DNA of 64,000 bases from Bacteroidota bacterium. Its GTDB lineage: Bacteria > Bacteroidota > Bacteroidia > AKYH767-A > OLB10. Each line of letters begins with the position of its first letter. The first letter of the stretch is position 1. Under the pieces are notes generated by a model. The model was given only the letters and a program-made list of their open reading frames with translations. It did no database searches and was not told the origin of the DNA. The translations under genes and the position numbers were made by a program. The stretch spans positions 248,001 through 312,000 of the forward strand of contig JADJOH010000008.1 in assembly GCA_016713925.1 (NCBI GenBank), written 5' to 3'. Below, one piece after another: positions 9,790-18,361 of this stretch.

Positions 9790-10045
9790 GTATCTCAAGT
9801 ATATCAATGTATCTCAAGTATATCAATGTATCTCAAGTATATCAATGTATCTCAAGTATATCAATGTATCTCAAGTATATCAATGTATCTCAAGTATATC
9901 AATGTATCTCAAGTATATCAATGTATCTCAAGTATATCAATGTATCTCAAGTATATCAATGTATCTCAAATATATCAATGTATCTCAAATATATCAATGT
10001 ATCTCAAATATATCAATGTATCTCAAGTATATCAATGTATCTCAA
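9790..10045. repeat. Tandem array 2: 13 copies of a 19-bp unit plus a partial copy
   Basis: The unit GTATCTCAAGTATATCAAT repeats head to tail with no spacers from 9790 to 10036, 13 full copies, followed by a 9-base partial copy to 10045. Copies 10-12 (9961-10017) carry the same G-to-A change (CTCAAATATATC); the rest are identical. The period of 19 is not a multiple of three, so all three plus frames run open and give the same 19-residue peptide repeat; this is not evidence of coding. The array ends 14 bp from the stop codon of the superoxide dismutase gene. Confidence 0.97.
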
Positions 10046-10058
10046 CCAACACCCACTC

Positions 10059-10760
10059 CTACATTCTTCCCGCCACTACATTCCAATTCACTACGTTCCA
10101 CCAGGCGTTAACGTAATCCACACGTTTGTTTTGATATTTTAAATAGTAGGCATGTTCCCAAACATCAAGTCCAAGAATAGGCGATCCCTTAAAATCAGAA
10201 ATGTCCATGAGTGGATTATCCTGATTCGCAGTTGAACCGATGGCCAATTTGCCATCAGGGGTTTTTACCAGCCATGCCCATCCGGAACCAAATCTGCTTT
10301 TTGCAGCCTCATTGAATAACTCCTTGAATTTATCGAAGTCTCCGAATGAGGCATTTATTGCGTCAGCAATTCTTCCTGTTGGTACTCCTCCGCCGTTAGG
10401 TTTCATCACTGTCCAAAAAAAGGAATGATTCCAGTGTCCTCCTCCGTTATTACGCACACCGGCCGGGAATTTTGAAATATTTTTTACAATATTATCCAAT
10501 GAAGGATCATGAATATGCAGGTCACTGCATAGTTTGTTGAGGTTGTCAACATATGTTTTATGATGCCTGGAATGATGGATCTCCATGGTTAATGCATCAA
10601 TATGGGGTTCGAGGGCTTTATAATCATAAGGAATTAATGGCAATGAAAAATTAGGGTCACCATGAGGAGTGGCCATTAGTCCTGATCCTAAAGTGACAGC
10701 TCCTGCAGTTGCAGCAGCGCTAATCTTGATGAAATCCCGACGGGTGAAGTTGTTGTCCAT
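10059..10760 (-). CDS. sod: Fe/Mn superoxide dismutase with Tat signal
   Basis: The 233-residue protein is an Fe/Mn-family SOD that converts superoxide to oxygen and hydrogen peroxide. Metal ligands are visible as MEIHHSRHH, GGHWNHSFFW and LDVWEHAYYLKYQNKR (His, His, Asp, His). Unlike cytosolic SODs it starts with a twin-arginine signal (FTRRDFIKISAAATAGAVTLGSG), so it should fold with its metal in the cytoplasm and be exported by Tat, ending in the periplasm or membrane-anchored. A tatA gene is present at 36119-36325. Metal choice cannot be settled by eye. The stop codon is 14 bp from the 19-bp tandem array. Confidence 0.93.
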   Translation of the reverse strand: MDNNFTRRDFIKISAAATAGAVTLGSGLMATPHGDPNFSLPLIPYDYKALEPHIDALTMEIHHSRHHKTYVDNLNKLCSDLHIHDPSLDNIVKNISKFPAGVRNNGGGHWNHSFFWTVMKPNGGGVPTGRIADAINASFGDFDKFKELFNEAAKSRFGSGWAWLVKTPDGKLAIGSTANQDNPLMDISDFKGSPILGLDVWEHAYYLKYQNKRVDYVNAWWNVVNWNVVAGRM

Positions 10761-10932
10761 AATTATTGTTTTTTTATGTTTTGTTGTATAATTGGAATAT
10801 TGTCGTTTTTGTTTTTTGGTAGTTTTGAAAGCCCGGCAGGTTTTAATTAAAGAGATGATTTTTCTAACTTACATTTTTCTTCATTCAACTCCGGATAGAC
10901 GAATGAATGAATTACCAAATAAGATTCATCTT

Positions 10933-11898
10933 TCAATTGGTAACAATTAAAACTACGTTTCCGGTTTTTTGTCCACTTTCTACATATTTATACGCTTCTG
11001 TAATTTGTTCTAATGTATATTTTCGGTCAATGACAGGTTTGTAAATTCCTTTTTCAACCAGATCTTTTAGTAAACAAATGATTTCTTTGTTCATAGAGGG
11101 CAACGGGAACAGAACTCTTTTCCCTCCCATGAAAGGTGTGGTGAGGGCAAGAAAAACATTTTCTCCGTTTTTCCCCAGCTCTGTTGATATGTAAACGCCT
11201 TTTTCGGTTAACAAAGGCTTACATTGTCCAAATGAACTCTTGCCCACCGCGTCAAAAATGAAATCAAATTTTTTGTTTGTCATAGTAAAATCCCGGGTTT
11301 GATAATCGATGACAACATCTGCTCCCAGCGAAGCTACCAATGCTACATTTTTTGTATTGCAAACTGCTGTTACATTCACGTTAAAATACTTTAATAGTTG
11401 TACAGCAGCTGAGCCTATAGCGCCTGTTGCCCCGTAAACCATCGCCTGTTGTCCGCTTTTTATTTTTGATGCTTTTATACTGCAGAGAGCATAGTGGGCA
11501 CCTTCGGTTATTGGTGCAGCTTCATCAAACGGTAGGTTGGCAGGTATATGAGCAATCGCATCATTTTCTGCAATAGTCAAGTATTCGCCATGACCACCAA
11601 ATGATTTGTCATTAAACCCGAATACCCTGTCTCCTTTCTTGAAGGCACTAACATCCCGTCCAATTTCTTCGATACTTCCGGCAAATTCACATCCTAATAT
11701 TGGATATTTTGGTCGTAATAGTCCGCTCCAAAAACGCGAAATGAAATATTCGGCACTGCGGAAGCCTGCATCTGTGCGATTGACGGTACTTGCATAAACT
11801 TTCACTAATATTTCATTGGCCTTTGCCACAGGCTTTTCTACTTCGGCCAGTTGAGCAACTTCCGGTGGTCCATATTTTTTATAAACTACCGCTTTCAA
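10933..11898 (-). CDS. Zinc-free NAD(P)-dependent MDR oxidoreductase
   Basis: The 321-residue protein belongs to the medium-chain dehydrogenase/reductase superfamily. Its N-terminal GroES-like domain (EILVKVYASTVNRTDAGFRS, then LGCEFAGSIEEIG) and Rossmann domain (AMVYGATGAIGSAAVQLLK; VIDYQTRDF) match the quinone oxidoreductase/zeta-crystallin-like branch. The cysteine cluster that holds structural zinc is absent, as are the usual catalytic zinc ligands. It probably reduces a quinone or an enone. The first ATG at 11898 gives the expected length. It stands alone between the SOD and the biotin-carrier gene on the same strand, with gaps of 100-170 bp. The substrate is not predictable. Confidence 0.85.
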   Translation of the reverse strand: MKAVVYKKYGPPEVAQLAEVEKPVAKANEILVKVYASTVNRTDAGFRSAEYFISRFWSGLLRPKYPILGCEFAGSIEEIGRDVSAFKKGDRVFGFNDKSFGGHGEYLTIAENDAIAHIPANLPFDEAAPITEGAHYALCSIKASKIKSGQQAMVYGATGAIGSAAVQLLKYFNVNVTAVCNTKNVALVASLGADVVIDYQTRDFTMTNKKFDFIFDAVGKSSFGQCKPLLTEKGVYISTELGKNGENVFLALTTPFMGGKRVLFPLPSMNKEIICLLKDLVEKGIYKPVIDRKYTLEQITEAYKYVESGQKTGNVVLIVTN

Positions 11899-12001
11899 TT
11901 TTAATATAGATTTAAATTATTTTAGATGAGAAGCTAAGTTTGTCATTTAAAAGGAGGCGGGCATTTAGCAAAAAGGGAGGTGGATTTTCAAGATAGATAG
12001 A

Positions 12002-12484
12002 TCAGCACTTCATTTTTTCTACCGCTTGTCCCTTTTTTACTACAATCTTTTTTACTGTTGCGTCTGCGCTTGCCTTCAGGGAATTTTCCATTTTCATTGC
12101 TTCGAGAACAAGAAGAGTATCGCCTTTAAGAATGCTTTGTCCTTCTTCCACAGGAATATTCACCACAAGTCCGGGCATGGGTGCTTTGAGATCGCCGACG
12201 CGTAGAGCAGCTGAACTATCCATCCCTAACTCTTTTAGCAATTCATCGTATTTTGTTCGGAGATTAACTGCAACTTTTTTCCCATTAACTTTAATGAGAA
12301 ATTCTTTATTGGCCGTATCACTTTCCAATACTTCCATTTCATATGAAACGCCGTTCAGTATAAGGTGATAAGATCCGGATTGAACATGATTCAAATCAAA
12401 TTGCTGGATTTCACCATTTATAACTAGTTGCGCCCCCTTGTTTTCAATTTGCCATTCCGCGGCACCGTTAATGATTGCTTTCAT
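12002..12484 (-). CDS. Biotin carboxyl carrier protein-like subunit
   Basis: The 160-residue protein carries covalently bound biotin for an acyl-CoA or 2-oxoacid carboxylase. The biotinyl domain occupies the last 70 residues: hinge APMPGLVVNI, biotinylation motif EAMKMEN (the central Lys accepts biotin) and GQAVEKMKC at the end. The first 85 residues form a small beta-rich domain, as in Bacteroidota propionyl/methylmalonyl-CoA carboxylase carrier proteins. No carboxylase or carboxyltransferase gene occurs in the window, so the partner is encoded elsewhere. A TAnnTTTG box lies 7 bases before the ATG, implying a very short leader or leaderless mRNA. Confidence 0.88.
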   Translation of the reverse strand: MKAIINGAAEWQIENKGAQLVINGEIQQFDLNHVQSGSYHLILNGVSYEMEVLESDTANKEFLIKVNGKKVAVNLRTKYDELLKELGMDSSAALRVGDLKAPMPGLVVNIPVEEGQSILKGDTLLVLEAMKMENSLKASADATVKKIVVKKGQAVEKMKC

Positions 12485-12491
12485 AATGAAA

Positions 12492-12499
12492 CAAAGGTA
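12492..12499 (-). promoter_or_regulatory. -7 box before the biotin-carrier gene
   Basis: The minus strand reads TACCTTTG, an exact TAnnTTTG, ending 7 bases before the ATG at 12484. No well-spaced TTG is clear at 17-23 bp. Transcription would begin at or next to the start codon. Confidence 0.5.
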
Positions 12500-12583
12500 A
12501 ATTATCCTGATGGAATTACATACTCAAACATTAATTCGTTAATAAATTCAGTCTGATTCCGGGATATCCATTCCCGGAGTGCC

Positions 12584-12591
12584 TACTTTCG
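12584..12591 (+). promoter_or_regulatory. Candidate -7 box of the NtrY-like kinase gene
   Basis: TACTTTCG differs from TAnnTTTG at one base and ends 5 bases before the ATG at 12597. It supports ATG 12597 over the in-frame GTG at 12579 and suggests a leaderless transcript. Confidence 0.4.
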
Positions 12592-12596
12592 CTGTA

Positions 12597-15500
12597 ATGT
12601 CCTATAAACGCCGCCTACTTCTGTTCAGTGTGCTTGCCCTCTGTTTTTTATGCACAGGACTGTCATTACAGCTTTGGCAGGAAAATGCAGCGCAATCCAT
12701 GGAAAAGCCGGCTCAGAATGCCGAAATTGCTTTAAATAGACTGATCAGCAATTTAAATTCAACGCTTGATCAACTTCAACAGGAAATGGAAGGTCCTCGG
12801 TTTAACGACCGGGCATTTTCGATGAAGGTGCAGCATATGGATCTGCCTCCTCTCTCCTGTATATTGGTATTTGAAGCCGGCAATCTCCGTTTTTGGACGG
12901 AGAATCAGGTGCTGCCGGATTCAGCAAAGATCAGCACATTGGAACCCGGTAAGATACATTTTGTGGGGAATGGCTGGTATTTTCTCCAGACAAGAGCGGT
13001 TGGTGATCGATTGCTGGCGGGTCTATTGCTGGTTCAACATCAGTATGTATTGCAGAACAAGTATCTGAATAACCAATTTCATCCTGCCCTCGAGCTACCG
13101 GAAAATACCCAATTTGAAACAAGTCCCGGTCCGGTGGGTTTTTCAATTAAAGATGAAAAGAGCGTGGAGTTGTTTAAGGTTTCTTTCAGCAAAACTGATA
13201 TTGAAAATCGTTGTCCGCATTTTATTTCACTTTTATATGGTTCTTCCATTTTATTCTTATTGCTGGCTGCCTTTGATGCCTTACGACGATTAGGCAGGAA
13301 GAGATCAGTGTGGGGAATAATTTTGCTATTCGGAATAATAATAATTCGTTTTCTGATGGCATCCTTCCACTGGCCGGATGCATTATATGAGAGTGATTTG
13401 TTTAGTTCTACTTTTTATGCGAGCGGATTTATGCTGAACTCGCTGGGGGATTTGCTCATTTCAGTTGCTGTTGCTTCATTGATCATTATTTTCACCTATG
13501 CCTGGCTGTTACAAGGGAAGAGATTCAAGGAAGGTGTATTCAGCAGGATGCTGATCATATTGGTATTTTATAGCACTTTTTTGTTTTCAGTTTTAATCAA
13601 TTACCTTTTAAGCGGATTGATCATCAATTCGCAAATATCCTTTGATATCAGTAATATATTTCAATTGACTATCTATACCGGAATTGGGATGTTGATAATT
13701 GGTATGCTGCTCGGTACTTTTTATCTGCTCTGTGACGGTGGTGTGCAGTTCATCCGTAAAACAGGTTTGAAGTTTTCCAACGTGGCCATATTATTTCTCA
13801 TTTCGCAGGGAATTTTCCTGACTACATTATTGGTATATCGCGAAGATGATCTGTTCACCGACTATGGTGTCAGTGCTTTCCTCATGGCTAATATTTTGAT
13901 ATTTTTTATCGGTTATATCAGGAAAAGTGAGTTGCAGTTGTATTCATTATCCCGAACAGCATTGGTGATTCTGGTTTTCTCCTTGTACGCGGCACAGATT
14001 ATTTACAGCTTCAATGAAATCAGAGAACAGCAAAAACGTCAATTGTTGGCAGCCCAGCTTGAAAACGAACAGGATGTTGTCGCGGAATTTCTCTTGCAGA
14101 ATATAGAGCTGCGTTTACGAAACGATAAATCACTGATCCATCTCCTTTCCCTTTCCCGGCAGATTGTGATGAATTCACCGAATCTGATTGAGGACATTAG
14201 CAGACAGTTGACACGTCAGTATTTTAGCGGGTATCTTGGTCGTTATGAAGTGCGGTTTAAATATTTCAATTCCTCCGATTTACCTGTAAACAGAGCAGGG
14301 GATCCTTCATGGAATATCGACATTATTAATAACAGAAATCTCAAAGAAGGGAAACCTGTTGCAGGTAATAGTTTTTATTATTTCAGTGGAGAAAATGGAA
14401 GGGCAGAGTATGTTGGGCTATTGAAACCTGGCGGAAATGATGCTCCGGTGGGAACATTAGTCATTGAATTGAGGGCCCGTTCATCACAAGAAGAAAATGG
14501 CCTGCCCGAATTGCTTCTCAACGATAAAGTAGGCAGGACAAGAGATCTCACCAACTATTCCTATGCCAAGTATCAATTGGGCAAGCTGGTGAATCAATCG
14601 GGTGGGTATAATTATTATTTAACGGAAGCACCTTACCTGCAGTACATGAGAAACCTGGATGGAATGCGCTTTGTTTCTTTCGATAATCATTCGCACCTGT
14701 TTTACAGGTATGGTCGAAATCTGATTATATTGAGTACGCCGCGTCAGGGTTTATGGGTATGGGTCACTTTGTTTTCATACCTCTTTACTTTCTTTACATT
14801 CCTGTATATTTTTCTGGATATTTCTATTCGTCTTATTAGAGAGGGACTCCGGTTACAGTTGAATTTTAACAGCCGTATCCAGCTTACTATTGTATTAATT
14901 GTTATCGGAACACTTACGCTGATTGGTGTTGCCACGGTGACATATATTGTAGATAATTACGAGAAGGCGCAGACCACCAGGATAAGAGAAAAGATGAACA
15001 ATGTAAGAGTGTTGGTGGAAAGTCAACTGAGATCCAGAGAAGAACTCGGATTTAGTATTACTGATGATTTATTGTATTCTTTCAGAAATCTCTCCGGCAC
15101 TTTGAAAACTGATTTCAATCTGTACAAACCGAATGGAATATTGTTTTTTTCATCTCAGCCCGGTATATATGAACAGGAGATCATAGCGCCTGTGATGAAC
15201 CGGACTGCATTTACCAGTTTAACTACTAACCAAAAGGCACATTTTATACAGAGTGAGAATATCGGAAATCTCAAGTATATAGCGGCCTATGAACCTGTGC
15301 GTAATGCCGAAAGTAAGGCTATCGGTTTTTTAAGTTTACCGTATTTTGACCGTGATACAGAGTTAAAGAGAGATATTTCCGGATTCCTCGTCGCGTTAAT
15401 AAATCTCTACGTGCTTCTGTTTAGTATTTCAATTTTGGTAGCCTTTATTATTTCGAACCGCATCACTCAACCCCTTCGGATTATTCAGGAGAACCTTAAA

Positions 15501-16298
15501 CGTACCACGCTTGGTTCCGAAAGTCAACCCATTATATGGAAGACAAAGGATGAGATTGGAGCATTGATTGGCGAGTACAACCGCATGCTGGATCAATTGC
15601 AGAAGAGTGCCGGCCTGCTTGCACGATCAGAGAGGGAAAGCGCCTGGCGGGAAATGGCCAAGCCAGTAGCACATGAAATTAAAAATCCGCTAACACCCAT
15701 GAAATTGGGAATTCAGCACCTGCAACGGGCGATGGACGCGAAGCATCCTAATATGGATGAACTTGTCAGGAAAATCAGTACCACCTTGATTGAACAAATA
15801 GATACCCTCTCCAATATTGCAACGGAGTTTAGTCATTTTGCCAAGATGCCTAAGCCGGAATATACACGTGTAGAGTTGAAGGGAGTTTTGATTCATGCTT
15901 GTGATTTATACAATGAGGCAGGAAGTGCGACTGTCGTTTTTGAAGATAGAGCAGGAGAATTGTTTGTTCAGGCAGATAAGGACCAGTTGATAAGAGTGTT
16001 TGGGAATCTTATTAAAAATGCACAGCAAGCTATTCCGGATGATAGAGTAGGAGTTGTTAAATTGCGAATTGAAGAGAGTAGCAACGATATCACAGTGAGT
16101 GTAGAAGATAATGGTGTCGGCATACCGCCGGATCAGCTGGGGAAAATATTTGTTCCGAATTTTACTACCAAAACCAGCGGAACAGGACTGGGGCTCGCTA
16201 TGGTAAAAGCAATGGTGGAAGGTATGGGCGGACAAGTGTGGTTCAATACCAGAGAAAACGAAGGCACAACTTTCTTTTTGAAGTTGATTAAAAATTAA
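12597..16298 (+). CDS. Large NtrY-like membrane sensor histidine kinase
   Basis: The 1233-residue kinase has an N-terminal membrane helix (LLLFSVLALCFLCTGLSL), a periplasmic segment to about residue 205, a block of about seven membrane helices (210-480), a second sensor segment, two helices near 725 and 770, a further extracytoplasmic domain (about 800-935), a last helix (FLVALINLYVLLFSISILVAF), HAMP (about 955-1010), HisKA with phospho-acceptor His-1026 (AHEIKNPLTPMK) and an HATPase domain with N box (NLIKNAQQAI), DNGVGI and GTGLGLAMVKAM. The HisKA/HATPase part resembles NtrY; the N-terminal multi-span region is common in Bacteroidota homologues. No response regulator is adjacent. ATG 12597 is preferred over GTG 12579 because a -7-like box separates them. 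The signal is unknown. Confidence 0.88.
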   Translation: MSYKRRLLLFSVLALCFLCTGLSLQLWQENAAQSMEKPAQNAEIALNRLISNLNSTLDQLQQEMEGPRFNDRAFSMKVQHMDLPPLSCILVFEAGNLRFWTENQVLPDSAKISTLEPGKIHFVGNGWYFLQTRAVGDRLLAGLLLVQHQYVLQNKYLNNQFHPALELPENTQFETSPGPVGFSIKDEKSVELFKVSFSKTDIENRCPHFISLLYGSSILFLLLAAFDALRRLGRKRSVWGIILLFGIIIIRFLMASFHWPDALYESDLFSSTFYASGFMLNSLGDLLISVAVASLIIIFTYAWLLQGKRFKEGVFSRMLIILVFYSTFLFSVLINYLLSGLIINSQISFDISNIFQLTIYTGIGMLIIGMLLGTFYLLCDGGVQFIRKTGLKFSNVAILFLISQGIFLTTLLVYREDDLFTDYGVSAFLMANILIFFIGYIRKSELQLYSLSRTALVILVFSLYAAQIIYSFNEIREQQKRQLLAAQLENEQDVVAEFLLQNIELRLRNDKSLIHLLSLSRQIVMNSPNLIEDISRQLTRQYFSGYLGRYEVRFKYFNSSDLPVNRAGDPSWNIDIINNRNLKEGKPVAGNSFYYFSGENGRAEYVGLLKPGGNDAPVGTLVIELRARSSQEENGLPELLLNDKVGRTRDLTNYSYAKYQLGKLVNQSGGYNYYLTEAPYLQYMRNLDGMRFVSFDNHSHLFYRYGRNLIILSTPRQGLWVWVTLFSYLFTFFTFLYIFLDISIRLIREGLRLQLNFNSRIQLTIVLIVIGTLTLIGVATVTYIVDNYEKAQTTRIREKMNNVRVLVESQLRSREELGFSITDDLLYSFRNLSGTLKTDFNLYKPNGILFFSSQPGIYEQEIIAPVMNRTAFTSLTTNQKAHFIQSENIGNLKYIAAYEPVRNAESKAIGFLSLPYFDRDTELKRDISGFLVALINLYVLLFSISILVAFIISNRITQPLRIIQENLKRTTLGSESQPIIWKTKDEIGALIGEYNRMLDQLQKSAGLLARSERESAWREMAKPVAHEIKNPLTPMKLGIQHLQRAMDAKHPNMDELVRKISTTLIEQIDTLSNIATEFSHFAKMPKPEYTRVELKGVLIHACDLYNEAGSATVVFEDRAGELFVQADKDQLIRVFGNLIKNAQQAIPDDRVGVVKLRIEESSNDITVSVEDNGVGIPPDQLGKIFVPNFTTKTSGTGLGLAMVKAMVEGMGGQVWFNTRENEGTTFFLKLIKN

Positions 16299-16354
16299 AC
16301 TGAAGTTTTTAATTACTAATAAACTGGCTATTCAGGATAGTTTCCCTGATATTT

Positions 16355-16807
16355 TTATCCCCTCAAGCGATCCAAAAGATCACAGAGTTGTCCGGCTTCT
16401 GCTTTAGATATTCCCTGTAATTCTTTAAGCCATTCATCCGCTTTCGCATCTAACTCTGTCAACAGATCTAAGCCTTTTTGCGTAATCCAAATATCCACCT
16501 GGCGACGATTATGTTTGCAGATCTCTCGTTTGACCAATGATTTTTGACGTAATTTTTCCACCAAACGTGTGGCGTTGGAATTTTTGTCAATCATGCGTTC
16601 TGTAATATCACTCAGACGGAGTGCATTCGGAAAAGAACCACGTAAAATGCGGAGCACATTAAACTGTTGCGGAGAAATGCCAAAAGGTTTAAAGCGTTGA
16701 ATATTGTAGCTGTCCAGCCAACTGGCCGTGTAAAGTATATTCACTACGACTTTTTCGTGCTCGTTATTGAATTTACTTTGTTTTATGGCCTCCTCAATCG
16801 TTCCCAT
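16355..16807 (-). CDS. MarR-family transcriptional regulator
   Basis: The 150-residue winged-helix regulator has the MarR layout: N-terminal dimer helix, the GISPQQFNVLRILRGSFPNALRLSDITERM DNA-recognition region and the wing VKREICKHNRRQVDIWIT, then C-terminal dimer helices. Such proteins usually repress drug-efflux or stress genes and release DNA on binding small aromatic ligands. It is monocistronic, convergent with the large kinase gene, and has its own promoter abutting the ATG. Its target is not evident; a candidate is the Fe-S protein gene transcribed divergently at 17002. Confidence 0.88.
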   Translation of the reverse strand: MGTIEEAIKQSKFNNEHEKVVVNILYTASWLDSYNIQRFKPFGISPQQFNVLRILRGSFPNALRLSDITERMIDKNSNATRLVEKLRQKSLVKREICKHNRRQVDIWITQKGLDLLTELDAKADEWLKELQGISKAEAGQLCDLLDRLRG

Positions 16808-16811
16808 GGGT

Positions 16812-16845
16812 CAAAGATACAATTTGCAAAAGTGGTTTGGGCCAA
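16812..16845 (-). promoter_or_regulatory. Promoter of the MarR gene, leaderless layout
   Basis: The minus strand reads TTG (16845-16843), 23 bp, then TATCTTTG (16819-16812, exact TAnnTTTG), then only 4 bases before the ATG at 16807. Transcription should start at or within the start codon. Confidence 0.6.
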
Positions 16846-17001
16846 TAAATGACGAAATATCATCCTGTTCTTTTTCACTGATCCTTAATATAATCCATCA
16901 ATAGATGTTCATTTTCTATTTCAGAAGCATAAAGGTTTATTTTCTGTGCAAAATTCGTATTTTAGCTCATGTTAATTCGTTAACCCCATTTGTCTGAATA
17001 T

Positions 17002-17223
17002 ATGAAAGAGATCACAAAAAAGTACTCGAACGGTGAAGTAACCATTGTTTGGAAACCCTCCTTATGCATCCATTCTGCCATTTGTTTCAAAGGCCTGCCT
17101 GCAGTTTTTGACCCGCGTAAACGCCCCTGGATCGAAGCAGAGAACGCCGGAACTACAGAAATAGTTGAGCAAATAAAGAAATGTCCTTCCGGGGCATTAT
17201 CCTATATTCTTCCTTCCCCATAA
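17002..17223 (+). CDS. Divergent 4Fe-4S mono-cluster protein, YjdI-like
   Basis: This 73-residue protein matches the small YjdI-type divergent mono-cluster ferredoxin group. It starts MKEITKKYSNGEVTIVW, then PSLCIHSAICFKGLPAVFD holds the first cysteines, RPWIEAENAG follows, and KKCPSGALSY closes with another Cys-Pro motif. The ATG at 17002 is chosen over an in-frame TTG at 16990. It should carry an iron-sulfur cluster and act in electron transfer or sensing; the partner is unknown. It is transcribed away from marR across about 190 bp. Confidence 0.8.
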   Translation: MKEITKKYSNGEVTIVWKPSLCIHSAICFKGLPAVFDPRKRPWIEAENAGTTEIVEQIKKCPSGALSYILPSP

Positions 17224-17340
17224 TTTTATAGAGAATTTGATTTTTAAAATCCTCATTTTCTTATTTCTCCCCTTCCCCCTCCCCCCAGAGAGCGTAGAGA
17301 ACGATCCTCCCCGCCCCCTCAAATCTCCTCAGATTCATCT

Positions 17341-17400
17341 TGTCGCTAACAAGACGAGTAATGACGAGACCTTCCTCCAATCTCGTCAGTTGACGAGAGT
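17341..17400. repeat. Dispersed palindromic repeat, family 2
   Basis: GAGTAATGACGAGA at 17356-17369 is followed by the perfect inverted repeat TCTCGTCAGTTGACGAGA (17381-17398, 8-bp arms, 2-base loop). The same words recur at 59741-59760 and 62431-62587. It lies 9 bp from the stop codon of the fructosamine-kinase-like gene, where it could act as a transcript-end hairpin. Confidence 0.8.
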
Positions 17401-17408
17401 TCCCCTGC

Positions 17409-18287
17409 TTATCGTATATATTTCCTAACGATGCTTCTCGCCTCCTGCACATAATGTCCTCCAAAAAGATTTACATGTACCAACAAGGGGTAAAGATTCC
17501 AGAGATCCATACGTTGTTCCCATCCGGTGAGAAGAGGATATGCTTGGTGATATGCTGCATAAAATTCCGGTTCGAATCCTCCAAATAATTTAGTCATTGC
17601 CATATCCGCTTCGCGGCAATTGTAAGACACTGCAGGATCTATCAGCCAGGCCTTACCGTCATTTCCGGTAATGTAATTTCCATTCCAAAGATCACCATGA
17701 ATCAATGAGGGTTGCTCATTAGGAAGAAGATGTACGATTTTTTTGATGAGGTCTTTGAAATCTTTTTCATCCCCTTCGGTAAGTAAACCTTTTCGTACAG
17801 CTAATCTTAGTTGTGGCGTTATGCGGTGATGGATAAAAAAATAATGTAGTGATTTTTCCTGTTTATTATCTTGTGGAAGTGAGCCGATATAATTGTTGAA
17901 GGAAAGTCCAAATGTTTCCGAAGTATGACGATGCATGGCTGCGAGTTGTTCTCCAAAATGACTGTAAAAATGCTTTATACGAGGTGCCGGTTCTATGTAT
18001 TCCAGTATTAAAACCTGATGCTGTTTTAATGCTGTAACCGCCACTATTCCCGGAACAGATACACTTCCTGTTTCCATGATCAATTGCAATCCTGCCGCTT
18101 CCCCTTTGAACATACCCGGATATCGTGACAAAGAATTCATCTTCATCACGAAGTGTCCGTCTGTAGTCTCTATTTTATATACGCTGTTAATACTTCCGCC
18201 TCCAAGCGGATGAATGGCAACCACATCAGCAAAGCGATGAAAGCATTCTTCCCAGGCCAAACGGAAGGCATCAGCAGGATTCATCAT
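17409..18287 (-). CDS. Fructosamine kinase family protein
   Basis: The 292-residue protein has the aminoglycoside-phosphotransferase-like kinase fold of fructosamine-3-kinases, which phosphorylate glycated amines so that they break down. Marks are the nucleotide-loop region LGGGSINSVYKIET with FVMKMN (ATP lysine), the hinge ILEYIEP, the catalytic loop LIHGDLWNGNYI and the metal aspartate WLIDPAVSYNCREADMAM. The frame is open to a TTG at 18317, but that codon lies inside an exact TATCTTTG promoter box (18315-18322), so ATG 18287 (or 18284) is chosen. It diverges from the aminotransferase gene and ends at a family-2 repeat. Its exact substrate in bacteria is usually unknown. Confidence 0.87.
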   Translation of the reverse strand: MMNPADAFRLAWEECFHRFADVVAIHPLGGGSINSVYKIETTDGHFVMKMNSLSRYPGMFKGEAAGLQLIMETGSVSVPGIVAVTALKQHQVLILEYIEPAPRIKHFYSHFGEQLAAMHRHTSETFGLSFNNYIGSLPQDNKQEKSLHYFFIHHRITPQLRLAVRKGLLTEGDEKDFKDLIKKIVHLLPNEQPSLIHGDLWNGNYITGNDGKAWLIDPAVSYNCREADMAMTKLFGGFEPEFYAAYHQAYPLLTGWEQRMDLWNLYPLLVHVNLFGGHYVQEARSIVRKYIR

Positions 18288-18314
18288 TTTTTTTAGGTGA
18301 GGATCAATGGCATC

Positions 18315-18322
18315 CAAAGATA
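18315..18322 (-). promoter_or_regulatory. -7 box of the fructosamine-kinase-like gene
   Basis: The minus strand reads TATCTTTG, an exact TAnnTTTG. It gives a leader of roughly 20 bases before ATG 18287 and argues against the upstream TTG start. Confidence 0.5.
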
Positions 18323-18361
18323 CTATTCCGGGATAAGAATGAATGCTTAAATTCGTCGGAT

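Noticed and set aside
9790..10045. CRISPR array
   Set aside because: Repeats are directly adjacent with no spacers, the unit is too short, and no cas genes are near.
9189..10142. Several long open frames in both directions across the two arrays (up to 187 codons)
   Set aside because: They exist in nearly all frames because the repeat units lack stop codons; the 19-bp period makes all three frames give the same peptide. No signal, domain or start site supports them.
12579..12596. GTG start for the NtrY-like kinase
   Set aside because: A -7-like box lies between this GTG and the ATG at 12597, and the signal/anchor helix begins right after the ATG.
17563..17573. tRNA T-loop-like word GGTTCGAATCC
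   Set aside because: It lies inside the fructosamine-kinase-like coding sequence (FGGFEPEF) and no acceptor or anticodon stems surround it.
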